A DNA stretch of 64,000 bases from Xenoacremonium recifei (taxonomy: Eukaryota > Ascomycota > Sordariomycetes > Hypocreales > Nectriaceae). Of the stretch, positions 43,979 through 55,101 are shown piece by piece. Each line of letters begins with the position of its first letter. Within the stretch, counting starts at the first letter, position 1. The position numbers and the translations under genes were made by a program. The stretch spans positions 124,001 to 188,000 of the forward strand of contig WOFQ01000021.1 in assembly GCA_012184525.1 (NCBI GenBank), read 5' to 3'. Below the pieces are notes generated by a model. That model was not told where the DNA came from. It saw nothing but the letters and a program-made list of their open reading frames with translations, and searched no databases.

Positions 43979-44625
43979 ATGCCTTCCACGCCGATGCCCG
44001 CCGGTATGCTCGCTGCCTTCGCGCAGAGCATGATGGGTGCCCCTAAGGAGCTGCCGTCTAAGGACGTGCGCGACGACATCACCGCCAAGCTCACACAGCT
44101 CATTGCCGCCTTTGAAGCACACCCCGAATGGGTGCCTGGACGCCCCGCACAATCGAACCGTGGACTCTTCCATGTCTGGGACTTTGTTACCCGGACTAAA
44201 TACATCATGACTGAGCTGGACAACATCCGCGAGGGCAAGCCTCTCCAGTGGCCCGACCAGATTCCCAGGAACTCGGGAGGTGAGCTCTTCCTGCCCAAGC
44301 CCCACCCGTTAACCATGGCTCTCCATGAGATCGCTAGCCGCTACCCTAACCTACCTACCATTATTAGCCATGATATTGGCATCTCCATGTTCTCTTTGCT
44401 TGTGTCGTTTGTGTGTACCATATCTAACTCTTGATAGCCGCCTCGCCCAATGAATCCGCCGTTCTCTCGTTCCAGGACGTCTGCACCCGTGCCTACACCG
44501 TCGACGAAATGATCCGGGAGCCTCGCATGCTCGTCATGCTCGGCCTCTCGCAGGTCGACTTCGGCGACCACATCCGCAACGCGTCCAAGGCTGTCGTCGA
44601 GGCCGTCAAGCGAAGCTCTTCGTAG
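43979..44625 (+). CDS. Conserved-looking small soluble protein, unknown
   Basis: Exons are 43979-44279 and 44438-44625, with a 158-nt intron (donor GTGAGC, branch CTAAC, acceptor GATAG), giving 162 residues. The joined protein reads ...QIPRNSG/AASPNESAVLSFQDV... in frame. It has no signal peptide or membrane helix. Residues 25-100 are helical and aromatic (ITAKLTQLIAAFEAHPEW, RGLFHVWDFVTRTKYIMTEL). Residues 110-160 contain QDVCTRAYTVDEMIREPRMLVMLGLSQVDFGDHI, so the fold is probably compact and all-alpha. Splice signals and codon bias are good and the ATG context is CAGCATGCC. I do not recognise a family. The neighbouring genes (RING-LON, INSIG) give no functional clue. The longer intron is open in the exon 1 frame for part of its length, so transcripts that retain it would give a different C-terminus. 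Confidence 0.8.
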
Positions 44626-45412
44626 TGACATCGCCGATCTGATAACACGAATGTGAAGAGATGGGATGACAGGATTGTCCTGGGGAGAAAAGTAGGACCT
44701 TTCTTATTTGGACTTGGATCGGAATGGGGGCAACACCATCCCGGCCCAAGTATACAAGCGTCATCGGATTCAAAAATTCAGAGGGAGTGGGATGCCACAT
44801 GCCACACGCGCATACACACACACGCACATCTCCCTCTCGCCCACACCCTCACGAGCACACACAGAGACACCGGTCAGGGCCCTCGAATCTTCGAGTTGTC
44901 ATTCATTCCCAATATCCCAACGTAAAGTCATTCAATCACGGAACCCAGCCCCAAGAACCCCCCATAAGGAAATCAAGAAATTTTCAGGACCGCCAAAGAT
45001 TGTTCCTACATCCTTGTGCCACTGCTATCTGTCTGTCTTGCTGACTGTTCCGCCTACCTGGAACTCATGATGCCTTGTCCGTCCAGATCCCGCCGATGTA
45101 TCCCTGGCCCTTGTTACCATGTCCGGCACCCTAGCCTTGACCATGACCATCACCTGACCCAACCTGACCTGACCTGACCTGACCTGGTCTGACCGAATAT
45201 CCAAATGGAGAAGGAAATTTCGAGATATAAGTCCGTACAATGCTACCAGCCATCGTCTTACAGAGATCCATCTTCAGCGACATACACACAGTCTTCATCG
45301 AGGTATCCAACGTTGTAACCACATGGTCTGCAGATAACACGCTTCATATTCCAACCGCCTGCTTTTAGCAAGACACGCTTCGTATCCACAAACATGCTAC
45401 AAAAAGGGTTCA
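44626..45412. other. Intergenic region between convergent genes
   Basis: 3' flanks of the 162-residue gene and the INSIG gene. It holds an imperfect CA-rich patch (about 44805-44830) and a CCTGA pentamer repeat (listed separately). No gene is seen. Confidence 0.5.
45163..45187. repeat. CCTGA pentanucleotide tandem repeat
   Basis: Four perfect copies of CCTGA are followed by one imperfect copy (CCTGG). They lie between two convergent genes. Confidence 0.85.
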
Positions 45413-46659
45413 TCATCTGACACCCGCCCACCGACCCTTCGCTGCGGCAGTCTTCCCTGACGTCAACCGACGGCCAATGTTGCCGAAGCAGAGACAGCTG
45501 CAGAACAGCACGCTAAGCATCCAGACGCCCTTCTCCAACATCTCTGGGTGGGCCAGGGCGCCGAGATCCAGGCCATCGTCCGAAGGGCTTGGCCGCGTCG
45601 ACGAGGCGTTACTGCGGAACGGGCTGGCGGCCGGGACGGGCATCATCTCTGGATTAACGCCGAGAAGGAAGGCGGAGCCAGTGAGGCCAACGGCGGTAGA
45701 CAGGACCAAACCAGGCTTGGATCGATCTATGAGCCACCAGAGCAGCGGGTTGGCGAGAGCGAGCGTAAGGGAGAGCTGGAGGGTGGACGCCCAGGCCACT
45801 TTGCGCTGCGAGTGCAGGTCAGTAATGGAAGGCCAAGGTATTTCGGATTGGACGCCAGTCGCCGGGAAGAACTCACAATGGCAAAGACAATGCCAACAAA
45901 CGCCCCGATGGCGCGCATCACGAGCGCCCAGTCGGTGTTGGGGTTCTCGTCTTCACTTGAGACGCCATCCTTTTTAACCACAACCTCCTCCGCTTCCTCG
46001 TCTTCACCAAACGCAGACCCCCATTTTCGGTCAAACCATGGCAGTAACGACCCAAGGACGACTCCCGCGACACCCCAGAAAAGAAGATGGGCCTCGTTAT
46101 ATCCTCGCTCGCGAACAACGCCCTTTGCGCCAGGGCGAGAGGAGAACCGCGCCGTAACAATGGTACCATAACCTACACCCAGGAGGAATAGAAGGATACC
46201 CTTCCAGACCAGTGATAATATCACGTTGCTGGAGGCCGAGGACGGCGGAGCCGGCTCTACCGGTCGAAACGAAGTCCGGTGTCTCACAAGGTGTGCGCGG
46301 TCTCGCAAGAGCTCATATGTGGCCTCGTCAATGCTGGGCCGCCGGATAGGTGTCTGGGCGCCCGTCCCCCATGGCGTATCACTCTCCAGAGGGTCGCTGA
46401 AACGACCTCGAGTGGTATTTGAGGCGTCCGAGAAGATTCCGAAGAGCGTCGACGTCGTCAGGTTCATATATGACTGTGGTCGAGGAAGAGCGGACGCGGA
46501 TGGTTCGGGAGTTGGGTTGAGGAAGTCCGGATTCACGGGTTCGGCGAGCGCGGGAGTCGCGGGGGACGAGTCGTCGGGTGGTGTAGCTGAGGTGAGGTTG
46601 AGATCGAAGGGACGGCGAGGAATCGGCCGCAAAAGAGGAGGGCCGTCGCTGTCAGACAT
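45413..46659 (-). CDS. INSIG-family ER membrane protein
   Basis: Exons are 46659-45877 and 45805-45413, with a 71-nt intron (donor GTGAGT, acceptor CGCAG), giving 391 residues. The N-terminal 145 residues are polar, with Pro/Ser-rich stretches. Six hydrophobic segments follow in the spacing of the INSIG fold: VILSLVWKGILLFLLGVGYG, HLLFWGVAGVVLGSLLPWF, ALVMRAIGAFVGIVFAI, then after the splice WASTLQLSLTLALANPLLWW, GLVLSTAVGLTGSAFLL and VWMLSVLFCSCLCFGNIG. The signature RKVAWASTLQLSLTLALANPLLWWLIDRSKPG matches INSIG proteins. INSIG binds sterols and controls HMG-CoA reductase and, in animals, SREBP-SCAP. Fungal homologues (S. pombe Ins1, yeast Nsg1/2) mainly regulate HMG-CoA reductase. An acidic insertion (EDEEAEEVVVKKDG) lies in the loop before the third helix. 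The ATG at 46659 is used because the frame opens upstream only from TTG. Confidence 0.92.
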
Positions 46660-47990
46660 AATTGCGGTCGGTGTCGCTGTTGGTGTTGCTACTGGTATTT
46701 GTGTTGGGGAGAGCTCTGGTTGGGGCGATCGAGAAGAGGTCAATCCGAACGAATGAGCTGCGAACGAGTCAGAGAACAACCAGCCCAGCAATGCACGAAT
46801 TGCAAAGGATCAAGAGAAAGAAGAGGCACGCACCCAAGTCTCTCGAGGGTCGGGAAACGAGAAGCGACTGGGAGGCGCCACGATACAGGGTTTCACTTCC
46901 TGGGCAACGCAGATCCAATGCAATGGCCTCGAAACGGATGCAACGCAGCCACCGGGTGGAACAACCCGAGTCTCACGTTCCAGCAAAGCGCCCTCTTCTC
47001 GTCTCGCAGAGCTTCTAGCCTCGCCGCCCGTTTGGGTTGACAATAGCAGAGCAAACCCAGATCGATCGCACACTGGGCGCAGAGCAGGGAGGGTACCTCG
47101 TGTTCGTACTCCGTGCGAGCAACAAGGTTTGGGCTTACGATGAACAGGGATTGACAGCCCAGAAATAACGATGATGGGATGGAAAAACGGAATGTGTAAG
47201 GAGAGGAGAAGAGAGTCGCAGAGGGGGGCACAGTCGAGTTCGAGGAAGCAACCCATTGACCACGTGCCACGCGTGTCGATGGGCAGGTTCCAGCTGAGGA
47301 AGCCGCAATGGGGATGCTGCAGTACAGATGGGGTAAGAAGAGGGCTGTCGAGTAGTTCAGTTCAATCTCGTTCTTCACATGCTCATCAAGTGACCAGTCG
47401 CCCGGGGGTCTTAGTGAGCAGCTAGCGCGGGCGGGAAAAAGAAAAACAGGGCTCTCAACCCCAGAAAACGGGGGGAATTCAGCAGCGCCCTAACGGCAGC
47501 TGGGAAGCTCTAGGCCCCGCCGATCTCTGGGCTGGATTCCGATTTTGCAGGGTCCCCGCGCTGGAGGTCACAAGCAGCAATTGGCGGCGCTGCGGTTGGT
47601 TGGCTGGCTGGCTGGGCGCGCGGCGCGGCGATCAGCACAATGCGAATTGTTGAGGGTTTCTGCGCGACGAGTGTTGGGCTCAGGCTGGCGATGGAGCTGA
47701 GGAGTCATGCAGCTGTGCGGCAGAGTGCCAATTGATGCGCTGATGCGAGAGAGGAATGACATGTGATGCTGCAACATGATGATGTGGGTGGTGGGGATGG
47801 AGGCGCTGGAGCTGCAGCTGCCCCAAAACAACACGAGGGGAAATGTCCGATGAGATTGGGCTCTCATGAGGGAGAATTCTCAGCGCTTAGCTTGAAAGTA
47901 GATTCCATGAGTATCTGTCTATATGCTTTTGAACAGATGTTTTCAATCTGCCTGTTTCCCACTCAACTCCAAGATCCGTGATATACACTC
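46660..47990. other. Intergenic region and probable long INSIG leader
   Basis: Between two tandem minus-strand genes. It should include the INSIG promoter and 5' UTR, plus the 3' UTR of MAK11. Several short open frames lie in the leader on the minus strand (for example 46810-47256) and could be upstream ORFs. A TGG/CTGG-rich run lies at about 47593-47622. Confidence 0.45.
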
Positions 47991-49493
47991 TTACTCATCG
48001 TCGCTCTCGCTCTCACTCTCCCTCTCACTCTCATCATCATCCTCCTCCTCACTGTCCTCCGCTCCCTCAGGCCGGGGTATCATCATAAACGCCGCCATGC
48101 ATGTGACTCTGTTCTGCGTCTCATACGTCCCCAACAGCTTCCCCATCGGGCCCTCCTCCGCACCCTCCATTGCCCGCCGCAGCTCATCCCGCGTTACCGT
48201 CCACACCCGGATCCTGCCATCGCTGCTCCCGCCCGCCACGTAGAGCCGCCCCTTGTTGGCCGCGCTCATCAGCACCGCGAAGTCCTTAATCCGGCCCTGC
48301 ACGCCGCCCTCCTTGCCGCCGATGTGACCCACCACCTTGGCCGAGGGCAGCGTCGCCGCCGATTTGCCGGCCTCTGTCGCAGCCGTCGCGGGGGCCGTGA
48401 GATGCTCCGTCTTGGTTGATGCGAAGACGATGCGCCCGTCCTCCGTCGCCACCGCCAGCAGCGTCTCGTCGGTCTCCTCGTCCAGCGTCAAGTACGTGAA
48501 CTGGTGCACCTTGGTCCGCGCCGAAACACCCAGCACTCTGCATTTGGGCACGCTGTCCATGCCAAACACCACCACATCGCGCTCGAAGCCCACGGCAAAC
48601 TCATCCGCCCCGTCCGCAGTGCCCCAGACCACCCGGCGTCCCTCGCCTGTTGAGTGTCTCCCCTCGCCCACCTCCTGTAGCATCTCGCGCGAGAAGTTGA
48701 GCACGCCCGCCTTCTTGCCCGTCACCAGATTCCACAGCCGCATGGCGCGCTCGCCCTTGCTCACGCTAATCATCAGCTTCATGCTCGGATGAATCGCGAA
48801 GTCGTTGACGCCCGAGGGCGTGGCTCCGAAAGCTGCAGTGTCGCCGCTCGGCCGACCCTGCGCCTTCGCGATGGGTGCCTTGATGTTGCTCAACAGCGAC
48901 CAGTCACGAGTACGTGTCACAGCAATCGTTGAGTCCTCGCTCGCCGACAGCAGTTTGGATCGAGTTGGGAATCGCAGTGATGTGACAGTCGACGAGTGGT
49001 GCAGCAGCGTGCCGACCTCGCGGTTCTTGCGGTTCTCCAGAATTGGTCGTGGCGCAACCTTAGCTAGCATATCCTGATCGCGCCGACTCGGTGGATGCGC
49101 TGAGAGGTTGTAGACGTTGATGCGCTCATCGGTGCTGCCTGAAGCCAGCATCACCTTCTGCGTCTGCCCGAGCACAGGCTCTGATACCGGCGAGACGGCC
49201 ACGCACCGGATCGCCGACGTGTGCGCATTGAACAGAAACGTATCCGCAAAGTCGATCTTGTCTTCAGCCTGCACGCTCGCCGTCAAGCCGTGCAGAACTC
49301 GGTCGTAGGACCCCACCACTATCTGTATCGTTTCGGGGACTATCGGTGTCTGTGTCTCTGGTGTTTTTGTCGGTTTGGACGCTGTTTTCGCTTTGCTGGA
49401 GCCATTCGCCTTGACCTTCTTCGGGGGGGCTGCTTTGGGAGCAGGTTCGCTCGGCTCGCTCGCAGGCGCCGCTGATCTCTTGCGTTTTGCCAT
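47991..49493 (-). CDS. MAK11: MAK11/PAK1IP1-like WD40 ribosome-assembly factor
   Basis: This single exon encodes 500 residues. A Lys/Ala/Pro-rich nuclear N-terminus (about 1-55, with KKVKANGSSKAKTASK) precedes a beta-propeller. Recognisable repeats are IQIVVGSYDRVLHGLTASV, FNAHTSAIRCVAVSP with MLASGSTDERINVYNLS, LLHHSSTVTSLRFPTRSKLLSASEDSTIAVTRTRDWSLLSNI, and GVNDFAIHPSMKLMISVSKGERAMRLWNLVTGKKAGVLNF. These match yeast Mak11, which is needed for 60S ribosomal subunit maturation and Rlp24 loading. The C-terminus is an acidic tail (EDDDESERESESESDDE) encoded by a CTC/TCT-rich mirror on the plus strand. The protein is longer than yeast Mak11 because of inserts (for example TKTEHLTAPATAATEAGK) and the tail. 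Histidine/Asp pairs in most blades are intact. It is probably constitutive and nucleolar. Confidence 0.93.
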   Translation of the reverse strand: MAKRKRSAAPASEPSEPAPKAAPPKKVKANGSSKAKTASKPTKTPETQTPIVPETIQIVVGSYDRVLHGLTASVQAEDKIDFADTFLFNAHTSAIRCVAVSPVSEPVLGQTQKVMLASGSTDERINVYNLSAHPPSRRDQDMLAKVAPRPILENRKNREVGTLLHHSSTVTSLRFPTRSKLLSASEDSTIAVTRTRDWSLLSNIKAPIAKAQGRPSGDTAAFGATPSGVNDFAIHPSMKLMISVSKGERAMRLWNLVTGKKAGVLNFSREMLQEVGEGRHSTGEGRRVVWGTADGADEFAVGFERDVVVFGMDSVPKCRVLGVSARTKVHQFTYLTLDEETDETLLAVATEDGRIVFASTKTEHLTAPATAATEAGKSAATLPSAKVVGHIGGKEGGVQGRIKDFAVLMSAANKGRLYVAGGSSDGRIRVWTVTRDELRRAMEGAEEGPMGKLLGTYETQNRVTCMAAFMMIPRPEGAEDSEEEDDDESERESESESDDE

Positions 49494-49789
49494 TGTGTTG
49501 TGCTTCTATTTGATGTATGAGGTCAAGATAGAAGCACGAGCCGCTGCTATCCAAGAAAAAAAAGTTTTGGGGAGCTGGCCGATAAGATAAGATCGCCTCG
49601 TTTTCTGCATAACCCCACCATCCCGACACTCAAGAGCAGACCCCAGATCAAGACGGCGGAACAAATCAATATGAACGAATACATTGGTAGGTATGCATTT
49701 CCAAATGCTAAATGCTTGATTGTATTCAAACGTGCGCTTCCAACCACATATATGTCTCCTCTGCGCCTTCTAGGCATCCTCGTCGATAA

Positions 49790-52700
49790 CTATCGCCCTG
49801 ATCCGGCTTCAATGTCCCGCTCCACCATTTCGATCGTTCCCAGACTAGGGAAACGCTTCGTGAAGTCCTGGATGTAGTCGTCCCTCTCTTTCTCGCTCAT
49901 CTCTAAAACCGGCTGCCCAGGAAGATCCGCAGCCAGGTACTTTTCAGTGGCTGGTGCTTTCCTCGGCGACGCAGGTCGGCCTCCAGTAGGTATGCTGTTC
50001 AGATGCATCGGCTTCTTTGGAGCAGGAGGTCTCGCAGGTCCTTTGGCTGGGGGTGCTGAAGATGATCCGTATTGACCATTGCTATTCGCCCCTCTCGATT
50101 GAGTAGGTGGTTCAGTGCGGGTCTTAGAGATATTCAGGGGCTTCCGTGGGATCTTGGGCACCATGGTATCGGCCCTGTTCGGAGCATCTGGGCTGTCCGT
50201 GTACTTTCCATAACCTTGGGCAGTTCTTTGAACTTGAGACGATTGTTGCTGTCCCTCATTCAGGAGACTCTGCACGCGGTTCTGTATGCTGACTGCACGA
50301 GACACCCCTCCAATGCTCTTTGGCAACGGCGTAGGTCCAGTGGACGAGCCTTCGGCGACTCGTTTCCGATACTCCGCCTGGGCTGCAGCAACTCGTTGCT
50401 CCTCCTCCTCCAACTTCAATCGCTCCATCTCTCGGCGCATTTCGGGGGACATATCGTCGTCGTCATGTACATGCCCGTCGTCACTACGGCCATCAGTTGC
50501 CTCGGAGCCAGCAATCGGTGTCAAATCACGACGCCCGATGTCCTTTCGCGGGGATGGGGCCCTGCCACTGGTCTGGGTGGTTGAAGGGGGGCTCCCCTCG
50601 AAACGTTTGAAAGCATCCCCAAACTTGCCTGCCAGGATGTTCTTGTTGCCCGTTAATGAAGTAAGACTTGATCGCTTGCTTGATTTTCCCTTGTCTGATT
50701 CCTCCATGCTTCTCAAGAAATCCATGTCGCTTGACGCAAGGCGGAGATCCTCGTTGTCCAAAGCCTCCAAGTTCGGTGACGGATTTTGGGCAACGGGTTG
50801 AGGCGAGGGTTGCGTAGGACCGCTTGGTGGGCGCGACGACTCCCTCTCGCGCAAGAAATCTAGCGTCGTAGATTCCAAGTTTGTGCTTGCAGGTCGGGGC
50901 CGGGAAGAGGACGGGGTCGGGCGAGCTGAAGGTTCCAGCAGGTCAACACGGGGTCGACCGCCCTCGAGAGATGGTCTTGATGACGACGGTTGGCGCGCAT
51001 GCGGCTGGAAAGACGACACTCTCGTCTTGAGACTGGGCCGTGGCTCCTCCGCGTTCCATTGCGGCACAGTCTTCTCGGGCTGTCTTGGCATGCTCGCAGA
51101 ACGAGAATAGTCCGTCGAAGTACGCTGTGTGCTCCTATCGAGGCCCCTGTAGGGTTCGAGAGGCGGGCTTGATGTCATCGTGCCAGTAGATACATATCTC
51201 GAAGTGGGTTGGGAGATGGCCTGAAGTTCCGGATTTTTGCTTATGATAGCCTGCGCCCGGCTCACCTCTTGATTTCCAGGAGCCGATGCGACCTTGGTCA
51301 AAGTCTCAGCCGGCGGGGACAGAACTTGCTGTTCGTGCGCAACTGGAGTCACCGAGTGAGGTCTTGAAGAGGGTCCCCTCACACTGTGTGAAGCTGTTTT
51401 TGGTAATGCGAATGCGTCATCCGCGAGCTTCTCTGTTACTCTCTGATTGAGGTCCGAGCTAGGTCGAGGTTGTGAAGCGGACGTAACATTGTCAAAGTCG
51501 AAGTTGGCGCCCTGATCATGGAGCAGAGCGAACTGGTCCAGCGTAGGGAATCGTGATGAAAGCTCGTCGACTTCGCTCGCGCTCTGTTTGGCTGATTTCG
51601 AATCTAATGCAGCAAAAGGGTCGCCGTCCGTCCTCCTGGCAGGTGACGGCTGGGCTTGCTTGGCTTGGGTCTTGGCTTGGGCCTGGGGAGCTGTAGGGCG
51701 GCCTCGCCTCATCGGTTTGACCTCTGGGATAACTTCTGCTTGGGGCGCGGCTTTTGAAAAGACAGCGCCAACGACCGGAGGAGCCTGTTGCTGGTCTCGC
51801 GAGGGTGGCTTCTCTTTGCTATTCAGCGAGGAAGAAGGTCGCCCAGCGTAAATCTCGAAATGGCGTCAGTATCTTCCTACATCAAGAAGTGGAAATCATC
51901 TTACATCAGGAATCGGCACCTCCCGCCCTTGCATCGCGCAGCCCTCCTTCAAGACTTGGTAAATGTTAGGTCTAGATTGCATGTTCTCTTTCAACATGGA
52001 GGCTAGGCCCGGTCAGTAGAAGCAGTATAAAGACGACTGGTCAAACATACCAATAAGCTTTTTCAGACGGTCAGAAAACACAGGGTGGCTGGGGAATCGG
52101 TAGCTAGCATTGAGGATGGCCAATTGTCCCTGGTCCTCGAAAGGAGTGGTGTAGTAGCAGAGCTTGTAGAGCAAAACACCCAGAGCCCAGATGTCCGACT
52201 TCTCATTCAGGGGTTGTTTTCGATATACATCAATCATCTCTGGGCTTCGGTATTGCAGCGTTGTGTGCTTCTGGACATCTTCGTCCATCAGGCGGCACTC
52301 GACGACCGTAGTGGGCGCTGGACGGGGCGGTGCAGCCGAGCCAAAATCACATAACTTAAATCGCTTCGAGCTGCCTTTCTGGTTGATGAGAACGTTCTCG
52401 ACCTTCAAGTCTCGATGTAGCAGTGGCGGTTTGAGGTAGTGCATGCAGGCAACGCCCTCAACGATGTCGGTGAAGATGTTCAAGATCTCGGGCTCGGTCA
52501 GACGATGTTGCAGCCGGGTGTTCATGAAGTCGATCAGGCCGCCCCCATTGCAGAACTCCATGAGCAGGAACACCTCATACCCGCCACCCTGAAGCTCAGA
52601 CGCGTGCGAATCGATATACGTGACAATCGGCCGGTGCCCCTTAAGGCGCTTCATCGTCTCGACTTCTGTCCGCATGCCCCGCAAAGCCTCCTTATCAGGC

Positions 52701-52951
52701 ACGGCGACGCGCTTTAGGACAGCCAGGTCGGTGCCATCGACGGGCTTCGGCATCTTCACGAGGTAGACATGGGCGAAGCCACCTTCGGAGAGGTACTTCT
52801 GGATGACGACCCGGTGGTTGCCGACCTGGATCTTGGTGCCCGCGGCGAAGGTCCCGGCGGGAGCGGCCACACCCGGGGCCGCCATGGGGGGGCCATAGGC
52901 GGCATGGGGAGGAGCCGAATGCGAGGACGAGTGGTGGCCGTAGGAAGCCAT
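49790..52951 (-). CDS. Ark1/Prk1/AAK1-family Ser/Thr kinase
   Basis: Exons are 52951-52051, 52002-51905 and 51853-49790, with introns of 48 and 51 nt, giving 1020 residues. The kinase domain (about 45-320) is complete: glycine loop SEGGFAHVY, Lys80 in AVLK, HRDLKVENVLI (catalytic Asp181), CDFGSA (Asp202), the SPE motif (236-238) and DIWALGVLLYKLCYY. The DFGSA sequence and the PIPDIYAGR segment just after the domain mark the family of actin-regulating/AAK1 kinases. These phosphorylate endocytic adaptors at actin patches. The rest (about 330-1020) is disordered and rich in Ser, Pro and Arg. It includes RSDDGHVHDDDDMSPEMRREMERLKLEEEEQRVAAAQAEYRKR (coiled-coil) and PRKPL, PARPPAPKKP proline motifs that may bind SH3 domains. 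Exon 2 uses GTAAGA and an unusual CGAG acceptor with a CTGAC branch. The final residues are acidic. The gene starts with a Gly/Ala/Pro/His-rich leader. Confidence 0.93.
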
Positions 52952-54692
52952 GTTGATGCAGCGTCTCTATATGCAACTTCGGGAGCAGTTTGGCGGAAGA
53001 TCGTCGGGTAGGGCAGGGCGGAGGCGGCCCAGGCCAGGGAGGGCGTTAGATCGAAGGGGGGTTCGGAGTATAGCAGACAGACGGACAGGCAGATGGACGT
53101 GGAGTCGGTCAAGGAACGGCAGCGGGATTCGGCGACGAAGTCATTGAAGAACGGGGCTTCAAAGACACAGCAGAGCGGACTCGGGTGTCACAGCGGGGGC
53201 ATCGTGTCGTGCGTGTGCCAGGCAAATCGCCAGTTGGCGACGTTGAAGATCAGGCCTTGGTGTTTTGGTTGGTTCCAAGTGCATGCCTGGGCTGGCGGGC
53301 TGCTCAGCCTCCCGAGACGCTCCACGTTGAACGTTTCAAAACGGGAGCCCGGGGAATTGCCGGTTAATCCCCACAGCGCAAACGGGCGCGCGGCGGCTGC
53401 TAAGGGGCGCAGAGGACCCCGACGTCATCTCTCCCCAGGTCCAAATCCTCCTTATCAACAGGCTTATAGGGAGTTCATGCATCGCGCCTTGATCACGAAT
53501 TGACTGAACTTGAGACACTCAGCCTTGTGGTTCCGCGCCGGGCAGAAATCCGCGTGACTCTCGATTGTACAAGTAGAAGCCCCCAAGTCAGCAGGGATAT
53601 TTAACGCGTATATCCCGAGGTGGACTTCTCGCAAAGCCCGTAGCCCAACGTAATAGTGAGGCGGAGCGCATTCGCTGCGGTGAGATGCAATACTGCTGCA
53701 GATCTGCTGCCATGTCCGACCAACGGACACGGAGATGCCGATCGGCGGTCGCTCTCGCTCCAGCGTTCGTCCACCATGATGGATAGGGCAGCGTGCGAGA
53801 CTTGGTAGTCTTGTTGAGCCTATGATTCAAGGGCTTATACAGACTCTCATCGGCATTCCAGAATGACAGCCTCCGTCTTCTAGAACAAGCTCAGAGTTCC
53901 AAGCCCTTGAACAAGGTTCAAATAGACTCCCGTTAAAGGCCAGGTTCTATTTTTGCCAACCCAGTCATGTCCCGTCTTTGAACAGCCTTGCTGGGCCACG
54001 TCTCCAAACAGACAGAGTCCAGCATCTAGAATCAAATATCCCGAGCCTCCACATCCGACGGCAATTGCGAACGGTCCAACCAGCATCCATCGGGCCCAGT
54101 CCCGGGATATTTCGCGCCTCGTCTCAGCCTCCTTCATGGAGAACGCCGTGGCGCACTGCGGATGGAGTTCTGGAAAAGCGCCGTCTTTGGCACACAGTAC
54201 GTGCTTTCGGCGCAGTGGCTGGCGATGAATGAGCCACGAACAATACGAACGCGCCCACGAGTTCCAGTTCCATCGGTACCAGCAAGTACCTCCCCTCCAG
54301 CGCCCTGCTGACCCCCTTCGCAAGTCACGGCACATCTTCCGGTCATCAGGCCTGCGGGAAAGCCCACTTGGCCCTGCATGTTAGGGTCTCCAAGGGTCTC
54401 CAAGGGTCCAGTGGCCGCCGCACGCTGGCGATTCGCACTCTTTGACAGCTGAGATGCGTGGCTTGTTGCCATGTTTTGCTCTCGATAGCTCAAGTACCGG
54501 GATGTACATGGTGAGCGTCAGAGTTTAGACCCAAACTCGCAGCTTTATTAAATGCGACCCTGTCCCCCTCCATCTCCCCCAACAATCTCTCGCTACCATC
54601 CATTATCTCTCCTCTCGCTCGTTGCAGCCGTCGCCTTCGAACACTTCAATTGCGTTTCCAGCCGTCGCTAGAAGTTCCAGTCCATCACCACC
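52952..54692. other. Intergenic spacer, 1.7 kb
   Basis: Divergent promoter region between the kinase gene and the 73-residue gene. It contains a 10-bp tandem repeat at 54383-54407. I see no gene. Confidence 0.5.
54383..54407. repeat. 10-bp tandem repeat, two copies plus partial
   Basis: The unit AGGGTCTCCA is repeated twice and followed by AGGGTCCA. It is non-coding, about 290 bp upstream of the 73-residue gene. Confidence 0.8.
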
Positions 54693-55101
54693 ATGCCTTC
54701 TTCCGCCCCTGTCCCGCAGCAAATGCCCCAGGAGCCCGTCCCCATGGCTCACCCCGAGGATGCGGCGCGCCGAGTGAGCGCCGAGCAGCCGGTAAGTTCC
54801 AGCGGGTTTCCCAACAGCTGGATAGTGCAACAAGGACCTCACGTTGCGCGGCGGCCAGCCTCCCCGATTTCCGAGTATCATGGCTAACACGCATGCCCAT
54901 TCAGCGCCCTACTGAGGCCATGACCACAGACGTCAGCATGCGCGGTGGTGACGGCGACGGCGGTGTAAGCTTCCCCCCAGCCACGCTTTTTCAGCGACAA
55001 CTACTATCTCGCGACTCCGACTAACACGTTCTTTCCAGGCCATCTGCTGTGGCATCTGCGCCGGCCTGTGCTGCTTCGAGTGCCTTGAGTGCTGCTGCTA
55101 A
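54693..55101 (+). CDS. Small protein with Cys-cluster tail (CYSTM-like), 73 aa
   Basis: Exons are 54693-54791, 54905-54964 and 55039-55101, giving 73 residues. All junctions are phase 0, with donors GTAAGT and GTAAGC and acceptors TTCAG and TCCAG. The first 50 residues are polar, Pro/Gln/Glu-rich and carry no signal peptide (MPSSAPVPQQMPQEPVPMAH). A Gly-rich hinge (GGDGDGG) leads to the C-terminus AICCGICAGLCCFECLECCC, which has nine or ten Cys in 20 residues. This layout (unstructured N-terminus, Cys-rich hydrophobic C-terminal module) resembles the CYSTM family of small stress-linked membrane proteins, which are palmitoylated or membrane-inserted. It could also be a metal-binding tail. Each exon is short but all three splice sites are standard. 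The gene is easily missed because no exon exceeds 33 codons. A TATA-like element is not obvious. Confidence 0.75.

Noticed and set aside
53880..54335. 151-residue minus-strand frame in the kinase upstream region
   Set aside because: No domain, unusual composition, no splice context; consistent with chance in GC-balanced DNA.
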